Shown here piece by piece: positions 28,166 through 36,733 of a DNA stretch of 64,000 nt. Every line of letters starts with the position of its first letter. The first letter of the stretch is position 1. Under the pieces are notes generated by a model. It made no database searches. It was not told where the DNA came from and saw only the letters and a list, made by a program, of their open reading frames with translations. A program made the translations under genes and the position numbers. The DNA is from Anaeromyxobacter sp. (GTDB lineage: Bacteria > Myxococcota > Myxococcia > Myxococcales > Anaeromyxobacteraceae): the NCBI GenBank assembly GCA_016718565.1, contig JADKCZ010000001.1:434001-498000 (forward strand), given 5' to 3'.

Positions 28166-29260
28166 TCACCGCCCCGTCAGCAGCTTCACCACCCCGCGTA
28201 CCGGGCGCCAGGCGTAGAGCAGCGGGAGGAGCGGCGAGGCCGGCGCCACACCGTAGCGCTGCGCCATGTACCGGCGCGAGGGGAAGATCATCCCCAGGCC
28301 GGCGGCGCCGCGGTACTCCACCAGCCGGACCCGCAGCGCGTCGAGCGGGCCCCAGATCCAGGACCAGGCCCGCGCCGCCCGCCCGTGCCCCCGCCGCGCC
28401 GCGTCCAGCAGCGCCAGCGACCAGGCCACTGAACCCCGCCCGTCGGCGTCGTAGCGGGCCGCCGTGAGCGCCGGATCGGCTCCGGCGGCAAGCAGGGCCG
28501 CCACGTCCGCCACGTGGCGCGGCAGGTGGCCGCAATCGGCCGAATGTTGAACCACCACGTGCCGGCAGAGCATCCCAAGCGCGTCCTCCCGGCAGGGCAG
28601 GCGCAGCCGGCCGTCCGGGTGCTCCACCAGCACCGACCGCGAGACCAGCGCCTCGAAGGTGGCGTCGGGCCCCTGGCAGGTGGGAAGGGTGGTGTGGAGC
28701 TCCAGCAGGGTCCGCGCCGGCCCCTGGAAGTTGGCGGTCCGGTGGAGCGCGGGGCTCACGGCCCCGCCGTCCAGTGCGGCCCCGCCGTAGTCGGGCAGCA
28801 GCGCGTCGGCGGTGAAGCCGGCCCCGCGCAGCGCGGCGCCCGCGGCGGGTAGGTCGGCGGCCCGCACCAGCAGATCCACGTCGTCGAAGTGCCGGCGGAC
28901 CAGGTGCGCCGGGTCGTGCGCCTGGAACGCCAACCCCTTGAGCGCCAGCGAAATCACGCCGGCGGTCTCGAGGCAAGCCTGGGCGCGGGCAGCCGTCAGC
29001 AGCGTCAGCGAGGCCTGCACCGCCACCCTCTCGACCTCCTCGCGCAGCCGCTCCCCGGTCTCGCCCAGCTCCAACCCAGCGTCGAGTACGACCCGCGCCA
29101 GGAACCCAGCCGTCCGGGTGATCTGGGAGGCCTCGAGCAGGGTCGGCCAGCGCACGCCGCTCCGCGCCAGCGCCAGCGCGGCCTCATCACCACCGGCTTC
29201 GCCCGAAAGGGTGAGCAAAAGGAGCGCACGTTCGCTGGATCCGAGTTTCACGAGGAGCAA
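28166..29260 (-). CDS. Nucleotidyltransferase-fold protein (NTP_transf_5 type), copy 2
   Basis: 364 residues. LALKG near residue 105 and RHFDDVDLLV near residue 123 are the fold's active-site strings. The C-terminal FPSRRYMAQRYG is shared with copy 1 at 14711-15868. It is the first gene of the reverse-strand trio, 3 bp before the B2-PqqD gene. Start is uncertain: TTG at 29260 or GTG at 29251, both preceded by purine-rich sequence. In lasso clusters, such proteins are linked to nucleotide or sugar transfer onto peptides; here the substrate is unknown. Confidence 0.78.
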   Translation of the reverse strand: MLLVKLGSSERALLLLTLSGEAGGDEAALALARSGVRWPTLLEASQITRTAGFLARVVLDAGLELGETGERLREEVERVAVQASLTLLTAARAQACLETAGVISLALKGLAFQAHDPAHLVRRHFDDVDLLVRAADLPAAGAALRGAGFTADALLPDYGGAALDGGAVSPALHRTANFQGPARTLLELHTTLPTCQGPDATFEALVSRSVLVEHPDGRLRLPCREDALGMLCRHVVVQHSADCGHLPRHVADVAALLAAGADPALTAARYDADGRGSVAWSLALLDAARRGHGRAARAWSWIWGPLDALRVRLVEYRGAAGLGMIFPSRRYMAQRYGVAPASPLLPLLYAWRPVRGVVKLLTGR

Positions 29261-29452
29261 GATTTTACCCGAGTCTGATCGGTCTCATGGAGGTCGCCTG
29301 CGACAATTATGACCAACGATGCCGTGTCCCTGGAACACGGTATAAGTCCCGTATTTACGGGAGGTAGCGAGGGGTTGCGACCTCTTGCACCCCTTTTACG
29401 TACTGCGTACATTCCTTCGGTACGTTGCTATCAGTCCGAGGGGGCTGAATCC
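29261..29452. promoter_or_regulatory. AT-rich leader with hairpins and possible promoter
   Basis: This divergent region is clearly lower in GC than its surroundings. It contains hairpin CCGTGT...ACACGG (29322-29340), palindrome TCCCGTATTTACGGGA (29347-29362, 7-bp arms) and ACGTAC...GTACGT (29398-29425). A possible promoter is TTGCAC-N17-TACATT (29385-29413). It probably controls the second cassette and perhaps the reverse-strand maturation genes. Confidence 0.45.
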
Positions 29453-31897
29453 ATGAACTACCGCTTGAGTCTGGCTGCCGCCTGCGTGGCTGCCTTTGGT
29501 CTGGCCTGCACCGAGGCGCCCAAGGGCGTGGTCTCCAAGTCACCGAGGACTGTCTCCTCCGCCCGGAAGGTCGGCGGCTTCACGATGTCCGTGACGCCCA
29601 TCGCCGGGTCGGGCGGCCGCACCGCCCGCATCGAGGTCTCGCCGGACGCCGCGGGCACCGGGCTGGTCAGCGTGGCCGGAAAGTTCGAGGCCACCGTCAC
29701 CGCCGCCGGCGGGACGTCGGTGGTCGGGGGCGCGAACCCCTGCGCCGCCACCGCCGCGCTGGTCGCGCCGGTCAACCTCATCAACAAGGCGCCCGAGACG
29801 CTGCGCAACGTCCAGATCCAGATCACGGACATGGCGCTCACCGGCCGCGAGTCCTGCAACTCGGACGGCGTGCTGAGCAGCGTGGGCGCCCCGGCCGACG
29901 TCACCCCGGGCGCGACCTTCGGCGCCTGGAACTACGGCAACCTGCTCGGCACCGCGGTGGCGGTGAACGGCGTGGGCTCCAGCCTCTCCAAGAACTGGTG
30001 GATGAAGTTCCCGGACAACACCCCGGTGCGCTTCCACTTCGTGGTCTGGGCCGACGCCGGCCAGGCCGAGCTGAACGCCGCGGGCGCCGAGCTCGAAGTC
30101 GGGCAGCCGCTCTCCTGGTCGTCCATCACCAGCCCCGTCACCCAGCTCGAGGTCTGCGCCACCGATCCGATGCTGAACAACGGCAACTGCCCCGGCCCGA
30201 CCAAGACCCTGGTGGCCGCCAGCAACCCGCTCGGCCCGGTCCCGTACCTCTTCTCCGCCGTCCCGGCCACCGTGGCCGGCACCACCTACTACTGGCGGGT
30301 CTTCAACGCCATCGGCGCCGGCCAGGTGCCCGGCTGGTACCCGTCGCCCTGGGACAGCTTCACGGCCATGCCGCCGCTCGGCGCGCCTGCGCCGGTCATC
30401 ACCGCCCCGGCGCCCGGGACCGTCGTCCCGGCCGACATCCTCGCCAACGCCGTCCCGCTGCTCCTCACCTGGGACACCAGCCTCACCGTCGCCAGCTCGG
30501 TCTTCCAGATCTGCACCGGGCCGTGCCCGGTGCCCTTCGCCCTGGTGGACCCCAATCTCGCCAACCTGGTCTACGAGAACATCGAGCCGGGCTTCTTCCT
30601 CACGCCCGGCGTGACCAGCTACGAGGTGGACCTGTCGACGCTGCTGCCGACCGACCCGGCCACCCTCGACGCCTGGCTGCTGCCCGCCGCCTACACCGTG
30701 GCGGTGCACAACTTCGACGACCTGACCGCCGTGACCTTCGGCGCCGCCGCCACCACCAACTTCACCGTCGCCCCCGCCGCGGCCCCGAGCCCGGTGGTGG
30801 TCGGCCCGCCCGACCTGGCCACCATCCCGGCGAACGACGTGGTGGCCGGCTTCCCGGTGGTGCTCGAGTGGACCACCGACCAGACCATCACCAGCTCGGA
30901 GTGGTTCCTCTGCTCCTCCGCGCCTTGCCCGGGCGTGGGCGGCCTCAACGTGCTGAGCCAGGGCGTGCTCGCCGGCGTGCCCGGCGCCACCGGCGACCCG
31001 TTCTCCTACGCGGTGGACGTCAGCCTCGCCATCCCGACCGACCCGGCCACCGCCGACCTCTGGCTGCTGCCCGGCACCTACGTCTGGACCATCAGCAACG
31101 TGGTGGCCGGCCTGGCCGTCGGCGTCCCCACCACCGCCTCCTTCATCGTGGTCGACGCCATGCCGCCGGCCCCGGTGGTCCCCGGCGCGGTGACCGCGCC
31201 GGCCAACGCCTTCACCTCGGCGATCCCGGTGGCCCTGAGCTGGACCGCGCCGGCCGGCGTGACCGCCACCGAGCTCGTCATCTGCTCGACCATCGTGTGT
31301 GACGCGCTGACGGCCGACATCCTGCCCCCGACGGCGGTCCCGCCGACGGTGCCGGGCGGCACCAGCTACACCTACGATCCGGCGGCGACGCCCGACCTGC
31401 TCCAGGACTTCGTGCTGCTGAGCAACGGCGGCTACCTGGCTCCGGGCACCTACTACTGGGTGGTCTACAACCTCGATCCGCTCACCGGCGTGGCGCTCGG
31501 CGCCGGCACCCTGTCGACCGTGACCGTCACCGCGGTGCCGGTCGGCCCGGCCGCCTTCGCGCTGAAGGACCCGGCCGCCGCCCCCGTCACCAACCTCTCC
31601 CGCCTCGCCGGCCCCATCCCGCTCTCCTGGACGGGCCCGCCGCAGCTGCTCGCCACCACGGTCGAGTTCTACGACGACGCCGCCGCGACGCTGTTCGCGG
31701 GCGTCGCCATCGTGGCCGACGACCTGACGCTGCAGCCGGCCAACAGCCACTTCGTGCTGGCGGACGCCCGCACCGCGCTGACGCTCGACCAGCCCTACTT
31801 CTGGCGCGTCGTGGACGACGGCCTGGCCGCCTACTACGCTGGCGTGCCGGACCTGGCCGCTTGGTCGGCCATCGGCACCTTCACCATCGTTCCCTGA
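29453..31897 (+). CDS. Large secreted lipoprotein with repeated Ig-like domains (cassette 2, first gene)
   Basis: 814 residues. The ATG at 29453 begins a signal peptide with lipobox GLAC. From about residue 300 there are at least four related beta-sandwich repeats, each opening like PAPVITAPAPGTVVPA or PSPVVVGPPDLATIPA and carrying a strand like VVLEWTTDQTITSSEWFLC. Several repeats hold a CxxxxC pair. The family is not recognised; it looks like a surface fibre or scaffold. It is 12 bp before the second short peptide gene, the same place the lipoprotein gene 23240-24211 holds in cassette 1. Confidence 0.72.
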   Translation: MNYRLSLAAACVAAFGLACTEAPKGVVSKSPRTVSSARKVGGFTMSVTPIAGSGGRTARIEVSPDAAGTGLVSVAGKFEATVTAAGGTSVVGGANPCAATAALVAPVNLINKAPETLRNVQIQITDMALTGRESCNSDGVLSSVGAPADVTPGATFGAWNYGNLLGTAVAVNGVGSSLSKNWWMKFPDNTPVRFHFVVWADAGQAELNAAGAELEVGQPLSWSSITSPVTQLEVCATDPMLNNGNCPGPTKTLVAASNPLGPVPYLFSAVPATVAGTTYYWRVFNAIGAGQVPGWYPSPWDSFTAMPPLGAPAPVITAPAPGTVVPADILANAVPLLLTWDTSLTVASSVFQICTGPCPVPFALVDPNLANLVYENIEPGFFLTPGVTSYEVDLSTLLPTDPATLDAWLLPAAYTVAVHNFDDLTAVTFGAAATTNFTVAPAAAPSPVVVGPPDLATIPANDVVAGFPVVLEWTTDQTITSSEWFLCSSAPCPGVGGLNVLSQGVLAGVPGATGDPFSYAVDVSLAIPTDPATADLWLLPGTYVWTISNVVAGLAVGVPTTASFIVVDAMPPAPVVPGAVTAPANAFTSAIPVALSWTAPAGVTATELVICSTIVCDALTADILPPTAVPPTVPGGTSYTYDPAATPDLLQDFVLLSNGGYLAPGTYYWVVYNLDPLTGVALGAGTLSTVTVTAVPVGPAAFALKDPAAAPVTNLSRLAGPIPLSWTGPPQLLATTVEFYDDAAATLFAGVAIVADDLTLQPANSHFVLADARTALTLDQPYFWRVVDDGLAAYYAGVPDLAAWSAIGTFTIVP

Positions 31898-31909
31898 CCG
31901 AGGACTGAG

Positions 31910-32074
31910 ATGACCACCGCCACCAAGCAGCCCGCCGTCCTCGAGACGCGCACCACCGACCGGTCCGAGCAGCCCGCCTACGAGGCGCCGCGCATCACCC
32001 GGAAGCGCTCGCTCGAGCGCATCACCCTGGGCAGCGGCACCGTCACCCCCGGCGGCGGCGTCGGCGGCAACTAG
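31910..32074 (+). CDS. RiPP-like precursor peptide 2 (lasso-type leader, Gly-rich tail)
   Basis: 54 residues. YEAPRITRKRSLERIT (24-39) matches the leader of peptide 1 at 10 of 16 positions and keeps the lasso-leader Y, P, I, L and T. The tail after T39-L40 is GSGTVTPGGGVGGN: it starts with Gly like a lasso core but has no Asp or Glu, so a lasso macrolactam is impossible. Both peptides end in Gly-x-Asn. The gene starts 12 bp after the large lipoprotein and ends 2 bp before the propeller lipoprotein, the same arrangement as cassette 1. Confidence 0.7.
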   Translation: MTTATKQPAVLETRTTDRSEQPAYEAPRITRKRSLERITLGSGTVTPGGGVGGN

Positions 32075-32076
32075 CC

Positions 32077-34218
32077 GTGCCTGTCCGGCGAGCCGGCGCG
32101 CCCCTCCTGGCGCTGCTCTGGCTCGCCGCCTGCGGCGGCGGCAGCGACCCTGCCCTGCCGGATCCATGCGCGGCGGCGGGCGTCTGCACCAGCCCGCCGC
32201 CGAACTCGTGTGCGGCGGCCGCCTCGCTCCTGGCCTACCCCGCCACCGGCACCTGCAGCGCCGTGGCCGGGGCGGCCTCCTGCGACTACCAGCCGGTGCT
32301 GACCGACTGCGCCCTGGCCGGCCAGGTCTGCCAGGGGGGCGCCTGCGTGGCGCCGCCCGACCCGTGCGCCGCGAGCGGCGTCTGCAGCACGCCGCCGCAG
32401 GCCACCTGCAGCACGCCCACCAGGGCGCTCACCTTCCCCTCGCCGGGTCTCTGCAGCGCGGTGGACGGCCAGGCCTCCTGCACCTACCCGCCGGCCGAGA
32501 CCGACTGCGCCCTGGCCGGCCAGGTCTGCCAGGCGGGCGCCTGCGTGGCGCCGCCCGACCCGTGCGCCGTGAGCGGCGCCTGCACCTCGCCGCCGCCCGC
32601 CGGCTGCGACGGCGGCGGGCGCGCCGTGGCCTACCCCGCCACCGGGACCTGCACCGCGGTGGGCGGGCTGGCCTCCTGCGACTACCCGCCCGTCCTCACC
32701 GACTGCAGCCTGACCGCCCAGGTCTGCCAGGCCGGGGCCTGCGTGACGCCGGACCCCTGCGTGGGCGGCGCCTGCACCTCGCCGCCGCCCCCCAGCTGCG
32801 CCACGCCCACCAGCGCCACCACCTACCCGGCCAGCGGCACCTGCACGCCGGTGGGCGGCACCGCCTCCTGCGACTACCCGCCCATCCAGACCGACTGCGC
32901 CGCCACCGGCCGGGTCTGCGAGGCCGGGGCCTGCGTCACGCCGCCGGACCCGTGCGCGGCCAGCGGCGTCTGCACCACGCCGCCGGCGCCGGGCTGCAGC
33001 CTGGGCGGCCAGCGCGTCACCTACCCGGCCACCGGCCAGTGCACCGCGGCCGGCGGGCTGCCCTCCTGCGACTACCCGCCGGTGCTGCTGGACTGCGCCG
33101 CCGGCCTGGTCTGCCAGGCCGGGGCCTGCGTCGCGCCGCCGGATCCGTGCGCGGCGCCGGGCGTCTGCACCACCCCACCCGCCGACAGCTGCCCCTCCCA
33201 GACCACCGCCCTGCGCCACGCCGCGGTGGGCGCCTGCACGCCGAGCGGCCCGCAGGCGGTGTGCGACTACCAGCCCACGCTGGTGACCTGCGGCGCGGGC
33301 CAGGTCTGCCAGGCGGGCGCCTGCATCGTCGACCCGTGCCCGCTCACGCCGGCGGGCGCCGGCTTCCTGCTCTACGCCGCCTGGGGTGGCGTGGTGAACG
33401 GCTACGACCTGCGCGCGGTGCGGCTCGACGGCACCTGCGACCAGCTGGTGGTGACCGCCCCGGGCGACGACCTCTCGCCCAGCTGGGACGCCGGCACCGG
33501 CCGGCTGGTCTGGACCGGCAGCCGCGGCGGCGTCGGCCGCCTGGTCACCATGGACCTGCACGACCGGGTGGAGCGGGTGCTCGACACCGGCCCCCACCTG
33601 CCCGCCAGCCCGACCCTGACGCCGGACGGGACCGCCGTGGTGTACGAGGACCGCGCCTTCCGCTCCCCTACCTCGCTCCAGACCACCTCGGACCTCTTCA
33701 AGATCCCCTTCGCGGGCGGCGCGCCGGTCCAGCTGGTGGCCAACCTGGACGTGCCGCTCCAGAGCGACTCCGGGCCGGCCTTCGCGCCCGACGGCCAGTG
33801 GCTCTACTTCGTGCGCACGGTCTTCAGCACCAGCCCGCAGGGCGTGGAGTCCACCACCATCCTCCTGATGCGCGCCTCGTCCAGCGGGACCGGCGCCCTG
33901 GTGCTGGCCACGGTCAACACGCTCATCGGCCGGGTGGCGGTCTCGGGCGACGGGACGAGGCTGGCCTACGCGGTGGCGTCCACCACCCCCGGCTCCTTCA
34001 GCCGGATCGTGCTCCGCTCGCTGGTGGCGGTGGAGTCCCGTGTGCTCTCCGACCAGGGCGACTCGGAGCCGGCCTTCCCGGCCGGCGGCGACCGCCTGGC
34101 CGTCCGCACCACGCGCCACGGGCTGCCCGAGGTGGTGCTGCTCGACCTCGCCAGCGGTGCCGAGGTGCAGCGGCTCACCACCGGCGCGGTGGCCGGCACC
34201 CCGGCCTTCCCGCGGTAG
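32077..34218 (+). CDS. Lipoprotein with six Cys-rich repeats and a TolB-type beta-propeller (cassette 2)
   Basis: 713 residues from a GTG. The signal peptide ends in WLAAC. Residues ~28-418 hold six repeats of about 65 residues, each opening DPCAASGVC-like, then CDYPP and GQVCQAGACV, with about eight cysteines. The pattern suggests disulfide-knotted surface modules as found in myxobacterial proteins. Residues ~420-713 form a propeller homologous to that of 24438-25703 (GDSEPAFPAGGDRLAVRTT against GDADPAFDPDGGRLAVSST). So the two cassettes keep the propeller but exchange the N-terminal module. Confidence 0.8.
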   Translation: MPVRRAGAPLLALLWLAACGGGSDPALPDPCAAAGVCTSPPPNSCAAAASLLAYPATGTCSAVAGAASCDYQPVLTDCALAGQVCQGGACVAPPDPCAASGVCSTPPQATCSTPTRALTFPSPGLCSAVDGQASCTYPPAETDCALAGQVCQAGACVAPPDPCAVSGACTSPPPAGCDGGGRAVAYPATGTCTAVGGLASCDYPPVLTDCSLTAQVCQAGACVTPDPCVGGACTSPPPPSCATPTSATTYPASGTCTPVGGTASCDYPPIQTDCAATGRVCEAGACVTPPDPCAASGVCTTPPAPGCSLGGQRVTYPATGQCTAAGGLPSCDYPPVLLDCAAGLVCQAGACVAPPDPCAAPGVCTTPPADSCPSQTTALRHAAVGACTPSGPQAVCDYQPTLVTCGAGQVCQAGACIVDPCPLTPAGAGFLLYAAWGGVVNGYDLRAVRLDGTCDQLVVTAPGDDLSPSWDAGTGRLVWTGSRGGVGRLVTMDLHDRVERVLDTGPHLPASPTLTPDGTAVVYEDRAFRSPTSLQTTSDLFKIPFAGGAPVQLVANLDVPLQSDSGPAFAPDGQWLYFVRTVFSTSPQGVESTTILLMRASSSGTGALVLATVNTLIGRVAVSGDGTRLAYAVASTTPGSFSRIVLRSLVAVESRVLSDQGDSEPAFPAGGDRLAVRTTRHGLPEVVLLDLASGAEVQRLTTGAVAGTPAFPR

Positions 34219-34242
34219 CAGCGGCCGCGGGCGCGGCCCGGC

Positions 34243-34272
34243 GGGGTCGTCCGATGTGGGTGGCGCGACCCC
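34243..34272. terminator. Possible hairpin terminator between convergent genes
   Basis: GGGGTCG and CGACCCC form a 7-bp stem with a 16-nt loop, followed on the + strand by GTTT. It lies 24 bp after the propeller lipoprotein stop. Weak call. Confidence 0.3.
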
Positions 34273-34488
34273 GTTTCCCCAGTCACCGGCGGATACGACG
34301 CACGCCCGTCGAGGCCGATGGTACGGCGTCGAACCGTCCGGCGTCGGGTCGCGGGGAGCCCAGCCTTCCCGGCCCTGGCGCGCCGCCCGGGGCCGCCGCC
34401 GCCGTCGCGCCGCCACCCGCGGCGCGGCCCATCCCCTGGTCGCCCGTCCGTCGCCGCGTCCGGGGACGGCCGGATCCGGCCGTGTGGG

Positions 34489-36240
34489 TCAGGGCAGGTC
34501 CCAGGCGTACCCCTCGCGCTCCAGGGCGTCGTCGGCCAGCGCCACCACCAGCGCGTCGTCGTTGGAGTCCACCCGGTGCAGGTTGCCGCGGATGCGGCTG
34601 CGGGCGTCGCGGGCGAAGACCCGGGCGATCTCCAGCTCGCGGGCGGCGGCGGCCTCGCCGCCGGCCTCCAGCGAGGCGGTGACGCGGGAGAGCACCGCCG
34701 AGGTGACGAACAGGTCGGTGAGGATGTCGGCGATGCGCTTCAGGGCGAACTGCTGCTCGACGATCCCCTTGCCGTGGCGGCGCAGCTCGCGGTCGGCCAC
34801 CCAGGCCAGCTCGCGCACCAGCCCCTCCAGCTGCTCCCCGGGGTCGCGCAGGGTGGGGTGCAGCCGGGTGAAGCTGCGCTTCTCGCCCACCAGGCCGGTG
34901 CGGATGGTGGCGTGCTTCATGGCGTAGTCGGAGAGCACGCCGAAGCCCTTGATGGGATCGGCCAGCGCCCCCTTCACCCCCTGCACCAGCTCCTTGAGCT
35001 GGTCGCCCACCCGGTTGAGCGCGGTGAGCGCGATGAAGAGCCGCAGGATCTCGTTGGTCCCCTCGAAGATCCGGTTGATGCGCGAGTCGCGCACCACCCG
35101 CTCGTAGGGGAACTCGCGCATGAAGCCGTTGCCGCCGGCGATCTGCAGCGCCTCGTCGGCGGCGCGCCACAGCGCCTCGGTGGCGAACACCTTGGAGATG
35201 GCCGCCTCCACCGCGTAGTCCTCGTAGCCCTGGTCGGCCAGCCCGGCCACCAGCCCCACCGTCGCCTCGGCCGCGTAGGTGTCCACCACCAGGTTCCCCA
35301 GCTTCTGCTTCACCAGGCCGAACGAGGCGATGGCCCGGCCGAACTGGCGGCGCTCCTTGGCCTGCCTGGTCGAGAGGGCGATGAGCCGCTTCATGCCGCC
35401 CACGCAGCCGCCGCCCAGCCCGGACCGGCCGGCGTTCAAGATGCGCATGGCCGCCTTGAAGCCCTTGCCCACCTCGCCGAGCACGTGCTCCGGGCCCAGC
35501 TTGACGTCCTCGAAGTGCACGCTGGTGGTGTTGGAGGCCCGGATCCCCATCTTGTCCTCGTGCGGGCCGGTGGAGACGCCGGGCAGGTCGCGCGGGACGA
35601 TGAAGGCCGTCATGTGGGCCTTGCCCTCGCCGGTCTCGGCGGGGGTCTTGGCGAAGACCGTGTAGAAGCCGGCGATGCCGCCGTTGGTGATCCAGAGCTT
35701 CTCGCCGTTCAGCACCCAGCCCTGGCCGTCGCGCCGCGCCGAGGTGGTGATGGCGGCGGCGTCGGAGCCGGCGCCCGGCTCGGTGAGGCAGAAGGCGGCC
35801 ACCAGCTCGCCCGAGGCCAGCCGCGGCAGCCAGGTGGCCTTCTGGGCGTCGCTGCCGAACAGCAGCAGGCCGCGCATGCCGATGGAGCTGTGGGCGCCCA
35901 CCGTCAGCGCCACCGAGCCGTCGTGCCGCGCGATCTCCTGCAGCACGCGCGAGTAGGCGGCCGAGCCGAACCCCAGGCCGCCCATGGCCTCGGGGATGAC
36001 CAGGCCGAAGAGGCCGAAGGCCTTCAGCTCCTCCAGGAAGGCCGCCGGCAGCTCGCCCTTGACGTCCCACTCGCGGAAGTCGCGGGCGCGCGGCCCGAGC
36101 AGCTGGTTGACGCTGGCCAGCACCTGCTCCAGCACCTCGCGGTCGCCGGCGCGGATGGCCGGGAAGGGGAAGATGATCTCCTCCTCGATGCGGCCCAGGC
36201 AGAGCGACTGGACGAAGCTGTCCACCTTCTTGTCGGTCAC
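34489..36240 (-). CDS. Acyl-CoA dehydrogenase family protein
   Basis: 583 residues from a GTG. FAD enzyme for the first step of beta-oxidation. Motifs: FCLTEPGAGSDAAAI, ITNGGIAGFYTVFAK, and the C-terminal FEGTNEILRLFIAL, where the EGT glutamate region matches the catalytic base of the VLCAD-like subgroup. The length is well above the 380 residues of short/medium enzymes and fits the long class, which has an extra C-terminal helical domain. No electron-transfer flavoprotein gene is adjacent. Acyl chain preference cannot be read. A plausible sigma-70 promoter lies at 36349-36377. Confidence 0.93.
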   Translation of the reverse strand: MTDKKVDSFVQSLCLGRIEEEIIFPFPAIRAGDREVLEQVLASVNQLLGPRARDFREWDVKGELPAAFLEELKAFGLFGLVIPEAMGGLGFGSAAYSRVLQEIARHDGSVALTVGAHSSIGMRGLLLFGSDAQKATWLPRLASGELVAAFCLTEPGAGSDAAAITTSARRDGQGWVLNGEKLWITNGGIAGFYTVFAKTPAETGEGKAHMTAFIVPRDLPGVSTGPHEDKMGIRASNTTSVHFEDVKLGPEHVLGEVGKGFKAAMRILNAGRSGLGGGCVGGMKRLIALSTRQAKERRQFGRAIASFGLVKQKLGNLVVDTYAAEATVGLVAGLADQGYEDYAVEAAISKVFATEALWRAADEALQIAGGNGFMREFPYERVVRDSRINRIFEGTNEILRLFIALTALNRVGDQLKELVQGVKGALADPIKGFGVLSDYAMKHATIRTGLVGEKRSFTRLHPTLRDPGEQLEGLVRELAWVADRELRRHGKGIVEQQFALKRIADILTDLFVTSAVLSRVTASLEAGGEAAAARELEIARVFARDARSRIRGNLHRVDSNDDALVVALADDALEREGYAWDLP

Positions 36241-36348
36241 GGCGGCCTCCGGCGCGCGCAGGGCACGCGGATGGGGTGGCGCCGGCTCCGGCCGCCCCGG
36301 CGGGGATCCGGGGAGTGGCGCGGGGACGGCGCGGATGGGTCGCCCAGC

Positions 36349-36377
36349 ACCATATCGACCGTGACGCGCCGCGGCAA
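36349..36377 (-). promoter_or_regulatory. Possible sigma-70 promoter of the acyl-CoA dehydrogenase gene
   Basis: On the reverse strand TTGCCG, 17-bp spacer, TATGGT. Four of six bases match at each hexamer. It lies about 110 bp before the GTG start. Confidence 0.4.
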
Positions 36378-36414
36378 GCGAAGTTGACTCTGGAATCAGG
36401 CGTGGCCCAGAAAT

Positions 36415-36445
36415 GAGAAGAGGCCCGAGTCAGGGGCCTCTTCTC
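36415..36445. terminator. Strong perfect hairpin (12-bp stem, 7-nt loop)
   Basis: Left arm 36415-36426 (GAGAAGAGGCCC) pairs perfectly with 36434-36445. On the reverse strand it is followed by ATTTCT, so it probably ends transcripts coming from the TPR gene side before the acyl-CoA dehydrogenase promoter. The U-tract is poor. Confidence 0.55.
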
Positions 36446-36733
36446 TTCGATGCAGGAGCGCTCATGGGCGAGCGCTGGTCCGGCTCACGCCGGTCGAGAA
36501 TGCGCAGTGGTCGTGTGCTGCAACTGGTCTGCTATCTCTTGCCTCCTATTCGGTGTTGCGACTGTTTGGATCCTTACGCCGATCTTCCGGGCTCGCAAGG
36601 TGGCGGACGCGCCGCGGTGTGTCGTCCGAAAAGCGGCGGCGGGCTCACCCTGGCCAACTGCGCGAGGTCCGTGGGGAAACCGACCGGCGGCGACCGTCCG
36701 CCCGGGCGTCGTCTCCTTCGGGGCCTTGTTTTT

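Larger units (their letters stand above)
36241..36733. other. 493-bp gap with promoter, strong hairpin and unexplained sequence
   Basis: From left to right it holds the acyl-CoA dehydrogenase promoter, a perfect 12-bp hairpin (36415-36445), and about 290 bp without a convincing frame, ending on the + strand in a T6 run (~36729-36734). A small RNA is possible but not shown. Confidence 0.4.

Noticed and set aside
29360..29385. String resembling the 3' part of a GEMM-I (cyclic di-GMP) riboswitch
   Set aside because: The diagnostic 5' part (GCACAGGGCAAACC and the CGCAAAGCC loop) is absent.
24241..32074. Calling the two short peptides true lasso peptides
   Set aside because: The leader fits, but peptide 2 has no Asp/Glu in its tail, peptide 1 has its only acid at position 5, and no cyclase gene is seen.
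36446..36733. tmRNA, RNase P RNA or SRP RNA in the gap
   Set aside because: None of the conserved core strings of these RNAs could be found on either strand.
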